From NCBI GenBank assembly GCA_004144185.1, contig SEFP01000001.1, positions 1,287,809 through 1,351,808 of the forward strand: a stretch of DNA of 64,000 nt, in the 5' to 3' direction. Positions 47,401 through 58,200 of the stretch are shown here, piece after piece. The notes beneath the pieces were generated by a model, which did not search any database, was not told where the DNA came from, and saw only the letters and a list, made by a program, of their open reading frames with translations. Within the stretch, counting starts at the first letter, position 1, and every line of letters begins with the position of its first letter. Origin of the DNA: Sphingobacteriales bacterium. GTDB taxonomy: Bacteria > Bacteroidota > Bacteroidia > Chitinophagales > Chitinophagaceae. The position numbers and the translations under genes are program-made.

Positions 47401-50400
47401 GTGCAGATCGATGGCGGAAACAGGCAATTACCCAGCTGCAATGGCACAACACCACTCGAGGATCAGATAAAAGGATACGGTAAGGTAAAAAGGGTAGGCA
47501 CCTGTGATAATCCGGAATACGGATATGTAGAGTTGGAACCCAAAACGGTCCGGTCGATGCCGATGCTGGGAGACGCCAGTAGCAATCTGCGCCTGCATCC
47601 GGCCACTTTGGCGACTATTTTTTACGCCCGGCTGTATAACAACAAAGCACTCGATCCCGGCAGCGAGATTCTTTCCTACAATGTGAAAGACATTCTTACG
47701 CAACTGTTATATTCTATCGGTGGACTGCTGGATTACTTAAGAGACCCGATTGCTAAATACCTCAACCAAGGCAAAGCCAAGCGGGTGAACCTGTCCCAAT
47801 CCTGGGTGCGGCTGTGCAGCCAGGGCAAGAAGAAAGGAGGCGGGCACCGGGTGCGGCGGATTGAATTCCGGGACCAATGGCAAAAAATCAGCGATCCGGG
47901 CCAGAATGATGCGGTCTACGGATCGGAATATGACTACACCACCACCGATGAACAGGGAAAAACCATCAGCAGTGGGGTGGCCACCTACGAGCCGCTGATT
48001 GGAGGCGATGAAAATCCGTTTAAAATGCCGGCGTCCGTTGATAAAATAAATCAGGGAAGTGATTTTCCGGCAGTAACGCCTACAGAGATTACCAACGAAG
48101 GCCCTATGGGCGAAACGCTGTATCCGCCGGGGCAGATCGGCTACAGCAAGATGACTATCCGAAGCATTCATAAAGCGGAAGGGCAGTCTTCCCAGACAGT
48201 ACAGACCCATGAGTTTTATACAGCTAAAGATTTCCCGATTCTTCGGGAGGAAAGCCCAATTCAGAAACGTCATGATAAGCCGAGCCCGACAGCGGACGAT
48301 AAGCGGGAACTGTTTGAAGGCAGCCAGGGTTATACGTTCACCTTCAACGACATGCACGGGAAGCCCAAAAAGGAAGCCGTATGGGTCTCCAAGGGTGGCG
48401 ATCTACAGGAAGTATCGCATAAGATTTACCGGTATGGCACCAACGGTACGCGGCTGGACAACCGGGTGACCTGTGTCGATCCTGTTACCTTGGACGAAGC
48501 ACCTAATGTAATTCTAGGTGAAGAAATGGATCTGATGATCGACAGCCGTTACCGGGATGAACGCAGCTCCAATGATGGGTTTATGGCCAACCTCAACGGG
48601 TTTGCGATTCCTCCGATTCCATTCCCGATTCCGGTTCCCACCGTGTTTCCGGAAATTCCGAAATCGGATCAGAAGAAGTTTCAGTCGATGGTGGCTACCA
48701 AGATTGTACAACAGTACGGGATTTTGAAAGAAGTGGAGACCTTTGATAAGGGCGCTACTGTAACCATTTCCAACGAGATCTATGATCTGGCGACTGGCCA
48801 ACCGATCGTTACCAAAGTATCTACCGAGCACAAAGATTTTGAATACCAAGTGAAATACCCTGCCTATTGGGCGTATAAAGGCATGGGCGCAGCATATGAA
48901 AATATTGGGTATGAGGAAGATCTGGAAGGAGGAATCGTACGAAATGATACCCTGTATCTTGATCCTAAGTCCTACGATAATTTCAAAATAGGCGATGAGG
49001 CTATCGTGGATATAAAAAGCTGCAAATCCGGAACCACTCGGGGAAAATATAAGGTGTGGATCCTTGATAAAACCAATTCAATGCCTAGTTTAGATGTCCC
49101 TGTTTGTGACTGTCCTCCCAATACTAATCAGGCAATTGTATATTCAGTTGCCAATGAATGTGGAAATCACCTCCACAATGCTAGGAGAGATTTTCTCTCC
49201 CTGCCAGCTGGTATAGAACCTAAAAACTATTTTGGAGATAACGTTTGTAATATCCCATGGAGTTCCATCAGCTATTATGATGGCAATGTATGGGAGGGTG
49301 AATCAAGCACTATATTCTTAAACGCGAATAGTCGTATAAATCAACTGATTCCTCATCTCTATGATATTCTTTGGGGAACGGCACCAATGCCAATTGAAAC
49401 TATTGATGTAAGAAGTTTATGTAGGGGAAATGGAAATGGTTACATAAGTAAAAATGTAATAGCGGACAAAATCTCTTTAGAATTATTTCTTAATAATGAT
49501 ATAGGATCCAAGCATGTTGGAATTGATGATCCTACTAATATTACCCCTACTGGAGTGAACAGAGGTAGTAGAATATACCGTGGGCAAATTGGTAGACGAG
49601 ATCTATATAATATAAAATACAATAATTATCCTATACTTGGAACATCTAAAAAACTTCTTAAAATAAGCGTTGATTGGAAATCGGATAGTAAGTATTATCT
49701 TAAAAATACAAATACAGGTGATTCAGTTGAATGGTTTAGATATTCGGATCACAAAGAGAAGTGGGGAGACCCTGAGAATCCTTATAGTCACACGATAACT
49801 GATTATTATATACCTTTTAATCAATTTATTACTGCTAGTATGATAAATGACTTGAAAGTAAGCGAAAAAATGTTAGTGGCGAGAAATCCTGTTGGTACTA
49901 ATAGCCTATATCCTATACATTTTTTGGGTAATAACAATGCAGGATTTAACATTTATACGCTTGCCAGCCCTCCTCAAGACATTCTAAAAGATGGCAAGTT
50001 ATATAACTCTGTTGTATGCTGGGAAAAACAATACATTTCTTCTGATGCCCAAGTAGTGGATAGAACTACTAATTTCTCAGTAAACAATACCCTAGTAGCC
50101 GTTTTACAGAAGACTGGTGCAGGTGCGTTAGAAGATCCACATCAGGTTTTGAACAGCAACGATCAAATTGCATCCGGCACCATCAAAGTTATCCGGTCCG
50201 GAAACCGCAACCAGTTGCTGGAATCGGTTCAAGATGTCAGTATTGCCAGCAAAGAACCCTTTCATTATAAAGGAGGAACAAACTCCCTTAGTTTAGGAGA
50301 CGTGATCCGGATTCAGGCCCGGACCTATAGCGATACCGCTGCCGGCTCATTCGCCACAACCAACGAAGATGCCGAGTACTACAATCCGTTTGTAACCGGC

Positions 50401-51429
50401 CAGCGCGGCACCTTCCGCCCCCGGGCTACCTGGGAGTACACCGGCACCCGCAATTACGACGCTGCCAAAGCCGATGTAGTCAAAGGGCTACTCGGTACGG
50501 TTCCCTCGTTCTGGCAGTTCAGCACCCTGATCTCAAGCCCGTTTGTCGGGGCGTTGATGCCTGTTGTAAGTCAGGGCTGGTTTGCCCGCGAAACCATTCG
50601 TAGCTATTCTCCTTACGGCCAGCCGCTTGAAGTCACGGATGCCGCCGGCAACGAAGCTGCCAGCCTGTATGGCTACGACAATACGCTGCCAATTGCCACA
50701 ATTCAGAACGCTAAATGGAACGGTGCGCTCTATGAAAACTTTGAAGACAGCCGCGCCATTAATCAACGGCTGCAGTTTTATCAGAATCCTTTATCACAGG
50801 TGATCCTGACTACTCCATCCATCACCCGTATCGCCGATCCGCATACCGGTCGGTATGGCGTCAATCTGGCTACCACGCTGAACCTAGCGCTTCCGGCGAT
50901 GGCCCAGCCCCCTGTTGATTATCCCACTACAGCCATCCATCCGTTTTTCTTTCGGCCGGGACAGCGGTATCTGCTGAATTACTGGCAGAAGATGGACCTC
51001 AATAGCACGTCTGTTGGACTACCAGGCAGAATCAGCCTTTCCGGAAGTGGACTTTCGGTGACCACCAAAGCCAAAACGCCGGTGCTCGACGGCTGGGTAC
51101 TGTATGAAGCGCAGTTTACCGTGCCGCAGACAGTGACCGGAAATGCCCTGAACCTGACGGCGCTGTCCGGCACCTTCGACGATCTGCGCATTCTGCCTAC
51201 CGACGCCAATATGAAATGCTATGTCTATCATCCGGAAAACCGCCGGGTGATGGCCTCCCTAGACGAAAACCATATGGCCTCCTTCTTCGAATACGATGCT
51301 GAAGGCAAGCTCACCCGCGTCAAAAAAGAAACCGACCGGGGCATCCTCACCATCAAAGAAAGCCGGCAGTCTGTTCGGGCCATTAAGCCTACGACCGGAA
51401 CCGCTGGCAGTGGAAATGTCTATCATTAG
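44473..51429 (+). CDS. giant YD/SpvB-like protein (first of two)
   Basis: The 2318-residue product has a signal peptide (about 1-33, ending near VRALA). It then shows the Bacteroidetes YD-protein entry: PVGTTDLVNPFSGDFTYNVP, YPVNMAYHSGVGVEQEASWV, GLGWSLNTGAINRGIRGLPD. The middle has IELPSGGQIHVDYEADDYAY and VKYPAYWAYKGMGAAYENIG, and the end has EVTDAAGNEAASLYGYDN and FFEYDAEGKLTRVKKETDRG, a YD-type strand. By analogy with TcB-like proteins it may form half of a beta-strand shell. Residues about 1470-1890 (48.9-50.15 kb) are AT-rich, Cys-containing and without TTCCGGAA, unlike the rest. I chose ATG 44473; a GTG at 44449 is in frame but overlaps the lipoprotein gene. No sorting domain is seen. 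Confidence 0.8.
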   Translation: MNRSSKRLKTISAILLVTMVAELGLPVRALALTGGPSQPEFQGFEPVGTTDLVNPFSGDFTYNVPLLDVEGYPVNMAYHSGVGVEQEASWVGLGWSLNTGAINRGIRGLPDDFNGETLRKTIEINDEQNDHVSVQLGGEFLGFGGSQNFGINHSNYTGVSASYGIDVSLRVGNDFNGMRLSQGVSFTTDRGVDLNANVGAYASSIGKISAGVNGNFGVGLNSREGLKYTSFGVNPSLSTNKVNSDGYLEGTGRVRKIPGVSNTYIPIGIQNFVPTISSSYSIASEMYRIRIGASALGAYMYGGGTLSRNTTRFERDATRQGYGYNNLQNADVNSVTDFTRDRDGRFNPDMAYLAAGTMTYDVLAISGQGTAGMYRAFRNDIGTVSDPATGTRNEANSKSVEAGYGNLFEVGYDQSDAYSHGTSGGWKEFKKPFTRAQKGSLYEPVHFKQAGDLAQSRTAYHQAILNQKSLNRAEVNDLKNNPIEQLPDETQKRAKRSALLYGFTGTEASLQGVSNMPVLKSYPYSGNFDGITPIPRTGTGRPGHHTSEYHQLLPDGRRYVYGLPAMNNTQVEYTTSCLPPAPGETPGQVNIGAQGRKPYGTASTRDFGQDLYMKSVLPPHAHSYLLTEILSEDYADLTGDGLTPDDIGNYTKFNYTRTTANYNWRTPYENGKASYDPGVSSDCHDDKASFVCGEKEIWVLHSIETKNQIAFFYSSARQDSKGADDQFPNQLPLPETELEGNYGDAAEQSANRKLDRIKLFNRAEWTADPDNAVPIKTVHFYYDYTLCPNTPSSDATGKGKLTLRAIAMQYGKSEIGLLNPYKFKYNSPNPSYSFLGRDRWGTYKAPGDNGHPSVNVSLDNNQFPFTPQDETLANQNAAAWNLTDIELPSGGQIHVDYEADDYAYVQGERAMEMVPLAGLGSSPKFRPGNTLYQSGTDPNLFLYFKRKKKGTGYDEQYDALYKSYLDQKDVLQYNFRVQIDGGNRQLPSCNGTTPLEDQIKGYGKVKRVGTCDNPEYGYVELEPKTVRSMPMLGDASSNLRLHPATLATIFYARLYNNKALDPGSEILSYNVKDILTQLLYSIGGLLDYLRDPIAKYLNQGKAKRVNLSQSWVRLCSQGKKKGGGHRVRRIEFRDQWQKISDPGQNDAVYGSEYDYTTTDEQGKTISSGVATYEPLIGGDENPFKMPASVDKINQGSDFPAVTPTEITNEGPMGETLYPPGQIGYSKMTIRSIHKAEGQSSQTVQTHEFYTAKDFPILREESPIQKRHDKPSPTADDKRELFEGSQGYTFTFNDMHGKPKKEAVWVSKGGDLQEVSHKIYRYGTNGTRLDNRVTCVDPVTLDEAPNVILGEEMDLMIDSRYRDERSSNDGFMANLNGFAIPPIPFPIPVPTVFPEIPKSDQKKFQSMVATKIVQQYGILKEVETFDKGATVTISNEIYDLATGQPIVTKVSTEHKDFEYQVKYPAYWAYKGMGAAYENIGYEEDLEGGIVRNDTLYLDPKSYDNFKIGDEAIVDIKSCKSGTTRGKYKVWILDKTNSMPSLDVPVCDCPPNTNQAIVYSVANECGNHLHNARRDFLSLPAGIEPKNYFGDNVCNIPWSSISYYDGNVWEGESSTIFLNANSRINQLIPHLYDILWGTAPMPIETIDVRSLCRGNGNGYISKNVIADKISLELFLNNDIGSKHVGIDDPTNITPTGVNRGSRIYRGQIGRRDLYNIKYNNYPILGTSKKLLKISVDWKSDSKYYLKNTNTGDSVEWFRYSDHKEKWGDPENPYSHTITDYYIPFNQFITASMINDLKVSEKMLVARNPVGTNSLYPIHFLGNNNAGFNIYTLASPPQDILKDGKLYNSVVCWEKQYISSDAQVVDRTTNFSVNNTLVAVLQKTGAGALEDPHQVLNSNDQIASGTIKVIRSGNRNQLLESVQDVSIASKEPFHYKGGTNSLSLGDVIRIQARTYSDTAAGSFATTNEDAEYYNPFVTGQRGTFRPRATWEYTGTRNYDAAKADVVKGLLGTVPSFWQFSTLISSPFVGALMPVVSQGWFARETIRSYSPYGQPLEVTDAAGNEAASLYGYDNTLPIATIQNAKWNGALYENFEDSRAINQRLQFYQNPLSQVILTTPSITRIADPHTGRYGVNLATTLNLALPAMAQPPVDYPTTAIHPFFFRPGQRYLLNYWQKMDLNSTSVGLPGRISLSGSGLSVTTKAKTPVLDGWVLYEAQFTVPQTVTGNALNLTALSGTFDDLRILPTDANMKCYVYHPENRRVMASLDENHMASFFEYDAEGKLTRVKKETDRGILTIKESRQSVRAIKPTTGTAGSGNVYH

Positions 51430-51448
51430 AACCGGTAAATCCAAACGT

Positions 51449-52204
51449 ATGCACGTTTCAAAAACGTTTTTCATAGCCCTGCTGCTGATCGGTAGCCGTT
51501 CTGCTTCGGTGCAGGCCGGTGAGGTGCCGCTCAACCTGTCGCAGCGGCTGACGATGTACCTGCGCGATGTGCAGCAACTGCGAACGGCCGTTAGCCTGGA
51601 CTACCGGAGTGAGGTAACCCTCAACGGCCGGCAGCAGGTGATCCAGGGCCGGATGGCCTTGCAGGGCGACCAGTATTACGATTCCAGCAACGAGCGGTTT
51701 GCCTTCCGGAATGAGGACTGGCTGCTGGTCGCCAACCACCCTTCGAAGCGAATCAAGGTAGTGTATATACCCAAATGGAAAGAGCAGACCGGTGGCAAGC
51801 TAGAGCTGGAAACCAGCCAGTTTTTGTTTCCGGATCTGAATCCCAAATACATCAAAAGCCTCCAGGCGACCCAATTACCGAAGGATACCACCTGCATCCG
51901 GTTTCAGTACAGTCCGCCCGACGTGCCACGATCGCTGGAAGTAGCCTTGTATTATGCCGGGGAAGCGCGCCTGCCCAGTCGCTATGAGGGCACCCTGACG
52001 CTGGTACAGACCCATCCGGAAACGGGTGCTAAGCTGCCCGTTAGCATGCGCTTCCAGTGCTGGAACGTAACCACCCGGGTCAATCCAGCTGTGTTTAATG
52101 CAGACCGGCTGATCCGCGTTCGGGGTAAAGATGCCCGGCTGATCCGCTATACGGATTACCAGGCGCCCGGACGCATGTCCCGGCAGACCGGTTCCGGAAA
52201 TTGA
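51449..52204 (+). CDS. LolA-like exported protein between the two YD genes
   Basis: The 251-residue product has a signal peptide (MHVSKTFFIALLLIGSRSAS, cleavage near VQA-G). The mature part (LRDVQQLRTAVSLDYRSEVT, QVIQGRMALQGDQYYDSS, NEDWLLVANHPSKRIKVVYI) has the run of beta-strands seen in LolA/LolB-like lipoprotein carriers, but similarity is weak. It could carry a lipid or hydrophobic strand of the YD shell. I chose ATG 51449, 19 nt after the previous stop, because longer in-frame starts overlap that gene. Confidence 0.6.
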   Translation: MHVSKTFFIALLLIGSRSASVQAGEVPLNLSQRLTMYLRDVQQLRTAVSLDYRSEVTLNGRQQVIQGRMALQGDQYYDSSNERFAFRNEDWLLVANHPSKRIKVVYIPKWKEQTGGKLELETSQFLFPDLNPKYIKSLQATQLPKDTTCIRFQYSPPDVPRSLEVALYYAGEARLPSRYEGTLTLVQTHPETGAKLPVSMRFQCWNVTTRVNPAVFNADRLIRVRGKDARLIRYTDYQAPGRMSRQTGSGN

Positions 52205-52243
52205 TTAGCTGTTTTTTAGTTCTTAGTGAAATTTATTATTGAT

Positions 52244-55200
52244 ATGAAACTACGTTGGATTCTGCTGCTTTTGTTCACTGCTCTCGGCACACCGTCGGCG
52301 GTTTATGCCCAGAAATACGTGTATCCCGTACGCGATGAATCCACCATCCGGACGGCGGCGCAACTCACCCAGTGCACTCCGGGCCCTATGACGGCCTGCG
52401 ATACCCTCCAGGCACTGGTCAGCTATTACAGTACACCGACCGCAGCATCCAGCTTTCATATCAAGAATCTACAGTCCTATGTGCGCTTCTTTGTCGATCA
52501 CAACTACCCGCACATGGAGCAGGCGTATACCTACAAGATTCTGTATCAGCTGAAAGGCTACCGGGACTTCACAGGGACTGCTGTAGATCAGTTGCAGGAT
52601 ACGCTGTTGATCAACTACCATCCGGACTCCACCCAGATCTATCAGGATATTCATCAAAAAACGTACTACGGCTATTATAAACTGGACATCAAAATTGTCG
52701 CGATCTATGATTATACTGGTTATTATGCCGATTTGGTAGCCGGTGCGACTACTCCAACCCCACCGGTTCAAGTGTTTCCGGCGGCTAACGGGGTGGTGCC
52801 CAGCCTACGCCAAAACTGGGCCCTGGAAGCCGGTATCCGCCAGCAAAAGATTGATGAAAAAGTTCCGTCCAATACTATTGGAAATGGACAGCTTCCTGCC
52901 TATCAGATTACTATGAACGGCATCCGGCTCTGGGCCGATCCTGCGGTCAGTTCTACTACGCCATTGGCACAGCTGCCGATCCAATGGGGCGTTCTGGACG
53001 GAACTAACCGATCGGTACTTTCCCCGGAAGGTGCCCAATACGAGCTGGAGTGGACTTATGTAGACGATTATGAGGTAACTATCGACGGAAGCTCAGGAGC
53101 GATTCAAATAGGTACCAAAAGCGGCGTCAACTATGATTTTAGGGGCAATGCCACCCGCATCCGGACCAATAAAACGTCGTATACCATTCCGCTGGTGTAC
53201 AAGCGGGGCTGGATTGCGTACCGGGTCCGGATGCTGCGCCCCCTGATCCCATCCCTGGGCCGTACGCTGTACAGCGAATGGAGTAACCCGGCCGATTACG
53301 GAACGCCCGCCACCGGAAGTGGGTTTTATCGGATCGAGACGGCCCACCGCAGCGATTCATCGAACTGGGCCTATGAAGCGTCTTATGCCGAGGAAGGAAA
53401 AAGCAAGCAAGTACTGAGCTATTTCGACGGGTTGATGAAAAACCGGCAATCGCTGACGCAGTTCCAGTCGCGCCCGCAGGAGATTATCGGACTGGAGAAA
53501 TTCTATGATTACGAAGGCCGTCCGGCCCTGCAAACGCTGCCGGTACCGGTCATCGGTGCAACCGGCCTGACCTACCTGTCGTCTTTTGCACGCCGGTCGG
53601 GCGATAATCAGCCCTACCAGGCGGCCGACTTCGACGCCCTGACGCCCGGTGCACTGCCTGCGCTCAGTGCGACCTCCCAGGCGGCGTCGTACTACGCCCC
53701 GCAAAATCCACTGCTCGGAACTCCTGGCAACAGCCATATCAAAGCCATCCCCAATGCCCAGGGCTACCCGCTGATTCAGACTCGTACCGAAGCGTATGAT
53801 CCGTCTCGTATTCGGGTACAGGGTGGTGCCGGTTCCGCGTTTCAGCTGGGCAACGGCCACGAAACCCGCTATCTGTATGCCGATCCGGAACAGGAAGAGC
53901 TAAACCCGTTTTTTGGCGCAGGCATCGGACTGGCCCGTCACTACGAAAAAGTGATTACCAAGGATCCGAATAACGAGATGAGCTTCTCGATCCTGAACAA
54001 CGCCGGTCAGCCGGTGATGACCGGGTTGATGGGATTTCCGGACCCGACTAACGGCCGGACCTTGCTGAACCTCGATGGCGTACCGACCCCGGCGTCCAAC
54101 AATGTCACCAGCAATATTTTTTACGGCAATCCGCCGCTTTGGGACCGGAATACCCGGAACCTGCACAAAAGTTTTATCAATGAAGTCGTCGGCGGCACGT
54201 TGAAGTACGGGGTGTCGGTGCCGGCCTTCCAGGCCTGTACCTCGTCTGCGTTACAGCTATCGGTGCCGTTTGACGTACAGGTGCGGTACCGGAGCGAAGG
54301 CCAGTCGGCCTTTACCGTGTTATCGAGTCAGGCGATGACACCGGCCAGCACTGGTATCAATGGCAAGTATGCAGGATTGAATCTGGGGGACGTTCGTTAC
54401 AGCAGCGGGCTGCTGAGCCTGGCGGGCCTGCAACCGGGCGAAAGCGAATTGCAGTACCGGTTGCAGTACGATCCGGAAGTGCTCGATACGGCCGTACGGG
54501 AATTGTTGCGACAGCCTCAGATGTATCAACCTGCAGGCGGCTGCTACCGTCCGAAGGAAAGCTTTGAAACCGACTACACCAATAACCTGCCGGATTGCGA
54601 AGAAGGTTCCGGAGCTCTTGGGTTGGACTATCCCTCTGCTTATGCGAATGGCGGTGATCCAGGTGTGCTGACCGAGTGCATCAATTACGAGAGGATCCTG
54701 ACCACCCAGCTCATGCCCAACAGCTTGTATGGAAGGTACCGGCGTACGTCTGGGGCAGGCATCCTGGCTGGTATGGGGAATTCAATTTTTAGAATCGTGG
54801 GGTGGAAAAGCCCTACGGGAATTGCAACGTCAACTATCTATCCAGATGCAACTAACATTCCAGATCCTCTAACTACAGAACCGACACAGTACCCTGATCT
54901 CACGAATGGTGGTCAAATACTTGCACCAACTGATTATACCAATGCCACTACCGACGATGAAAAGATAGATGTGCTTGTGAAATATAGCTACAAGCCCATT
55001 TATGCTTTCCAAGCGTATTTGGACCAGCAAAATGAGACCTGCACAACTTCTTATAATGGAAACCAGGTTTCGATCACCAAGGACAGCTCAGCGGATTTCC
55101 TGTTGGAGGTATACAGTATGGACGTAGCACACCAATTGCTGAAAATGCATCCAGAGTATTGCGAACTGCAAAAGAAATACTGTGATCAGAGCGGCTTTAT

Positions 55201-58200
55201 CGATGCATTTAAGGCCATCCCGAATGCACAGGTAGCCCGCAACCGGGGCTTGTTTAGCATAGTCGATATTTCGGCGAAAGACCCCATCTACCAAGTCCTA
55301 CAGCCGCAGACGGGTGGTTCTTCGCAAAATCAGTATTCGCTACTTGCTCTGAAGATCCGGCTGGGGACCCAGATTATTCCTCCTGCACAAGGAAGTGGAA
55401 ATACTATTAAAAAGCGCATTGACCTGGATTATTTTGCTTACGTCATGACAAGGGCTCAGACCTTATCCGGGCTCCAACAGGGGGATTATCTGGACAAGAT
55501 ATTCAATGGTGCCAGCAATTTTACAGGAAGTAGATTGTTTTTTCCGAAAGGAACCTTCTTTGATTATGCACTTATCACTACGCCGCCAAATCTTCAGGAT
55601 AGTATCAGTGCCCTGACGCCTGCACTTCAGGACACCTTTTTCCGGAAGCTGCAAAGCACTTATGTAGCCACCCGTGGGTTTGTACTGATGCAGGTGAAGT
55701 TGCCTATTACCTGTTCGCAAGTGGGGCTGACGTTTGTGAAAGAAGAAGAGCGGGTGTTCCGGGATATTATAGAAGACGATGAAGCGATACCGAATACAAA
55801 CCCAAACCAGACGGGGACTACACTAGCGGAAATTCTGAATAATACCTATCCGTATAATCCTAACAACCCACCCGGTGCGATTGAGGAACTCGATGATTTA
55901 CGGGCCTACGCACGGCAGATTGTAAAATCGCTGCTGAACTGCCGGACCGGATCTACTGCGCCCTATGACCATACCAAATTTGTACAGTTGGAGAACGACT
56001 TGTTCAACTTCATGTCTTCCAATTCAAGTAGCAGTATCGCGGCTCGAACCTGGAAAGGCGGGCTGTCTTCTGACATTCTCAAAGAAAAGCTTTTGCAGAG
56101 AGGGTTTCAGCTAGATGATCTATGTAATCCTTATGTGGTAGATTATAAAACTGGCGTCGCCATTCAAATGGAAACGTGTCCTCCGTCGCCGGATACTACT
56201 GGCTGTCCGATTGTAAATAATGCTGCTATTGAGACGTCCTTTCTAAAACACTCCTTTTTCCATTTCGCAGATTTTAGAAATTATGGAATGCCTCTACCGT
56301 CCAATCCACAGGCAGGGCAGCAGGGCTATTTAGATAGCTTTTATGTACTTCTCCGAATCCAACATCCTTTAGAAAAAGCCATTCTGAACTCGGGAGGCTA
56401 TTTCCCTTCCGTAGATACGATTGTCAAAGCATATTGGCAATTTACTGGATGGAATGCCCAGCAGCAGCCTATTCTGTACTTCCATCCAAATCCGAATCCA
56501 AACCCTAACATTTATCTAAGTGTAAATGCAGTTAAGATTGGTTTTTATGATTCCTCCATGTGTTACATTCAGGAAGATGTATCGGGTAATCCGGCTACTT
56601 GCGATGGAAGTGCCTTTTCTAACACTAACCTAACAAATGCATATACCAACTACTCTTCTTTGGCTTTGCCAGGACGAGCAGGATTGCTTCGAGAGTTTGA
56701 ATGTATTCAACATACACCGTTCAGCTCCTCAAATTCGTATCAAACGACTCTTTCTACCAATTGCAGTTATCTTCTAAAAGAAAATTTACTTTATAATAGT
56801 GTCTCCTCTACAGGTGCGCTCTCCAAGATCCATATTACTATAGCTGGTATTAATGGCGCTTATCTGTCTTCCAATTTTGATAATCCAGATACAAATTCCA
56901 AGGCCTGCATGACGGCCTGTATTGCCTGTAACGAGTTTAAAGAAGCGTATGAAAAATACCGGGTGCGGGTCGCAGATGAATACAGCATCAAAGGTTCTGG
57001 TCACCCCAACTATGAAGTGTCAGTCCGGAGCTTCTTTAACTACTACTTCCGGAAGGAACAGAATACGTCTGTTGATTACCTCGAGTTTATGCGTGGCTGC
57101 AACCTGGCCGAAGTGGTTGAAATGCCCCTGTACAAAGGGTATCTGCAAGCCCACAGCAATCCCACAGCCATCCAAAACGCTGTAAACACGCTTACGGGGT
57201 ATACCAGCACCTCGCCTGCACAGGCACCGTTTGCACAGGAGACCGATGATCAATCCTTTACCTATCGCAACATGACCTACTTGCGGTACGAAGATGCTGC
57301 CGGTACCGACCATTTGTATGTAGATGGCCGGGTGCTTCCTTCCGGTAGCCGGCTGCGTCCGCTGGTGCAACAGGTACCCAACTTCGGTTCGATGGCGACC
57401 CTCAACCAGACGGGTGATGTAACCACCAGTGCTCCGGAAGTCGCTGATTTATTTATACAGGATACAACCGCAAACGCGACTTTGGTGATTCCCGCTTCGA
57501 TGACGATTGCCGGGCTGAGCCGGGTCCAAACCTCGGTGACCCTGAAGGAAGGCGGTACCAACATCACCAATGATCCGCTGGTCAGCCGGTCGTTCTTCCG
57601 GTTGCGCTACACACCCGATCCTAGCTTATCCGCTGCTGCGCGTGCCGCCGCCTGGGGCGAGCTGATGACGGCCTGGCAGGCCTGGCAACAAAGTGCCGGA
57701 ATGACCAATACGCGGGAGCTGTTTCCGCAGGAGACCTACTCCAATAGCCACCGGAACACCGAGCCGGAGAAGATCGCCTATCTCAACCACGTGTATGGGC
57801 TGCCCACCACGATGCCGCACGACCAGGTGTTGCACCAGCTTTCGGCACCGGTGCTGCAAAGCACCCTGTATGCCAACAGCAGCAAAACCGCCGGCTACCT
57901 GCACGGGGTGAGCACAACTAATCCCAACGACCCGTCCGGAACGCTGCAACTAACGCTCAATACGCCTCCACCCCCCCCGGCTGGCTGGGCCTTCCTAGAT
58001 AACCTGCTGAACAGTGCCAAGTTTCAGCAGTATGGGTTCAGCAGTATTCAGGCGAGTGGCTTTTTTCATTCGACACTTCCAGCCCCCGCCAATGTTACCC
58101 ACGTACAAGTGTACTCCAACCCCAGTACGTTGATCTCAAACCTGCATATCCCTTCGGCAACGTATCAGGGAACCACTTACCGCCTGGGACCCGTGCGCCG

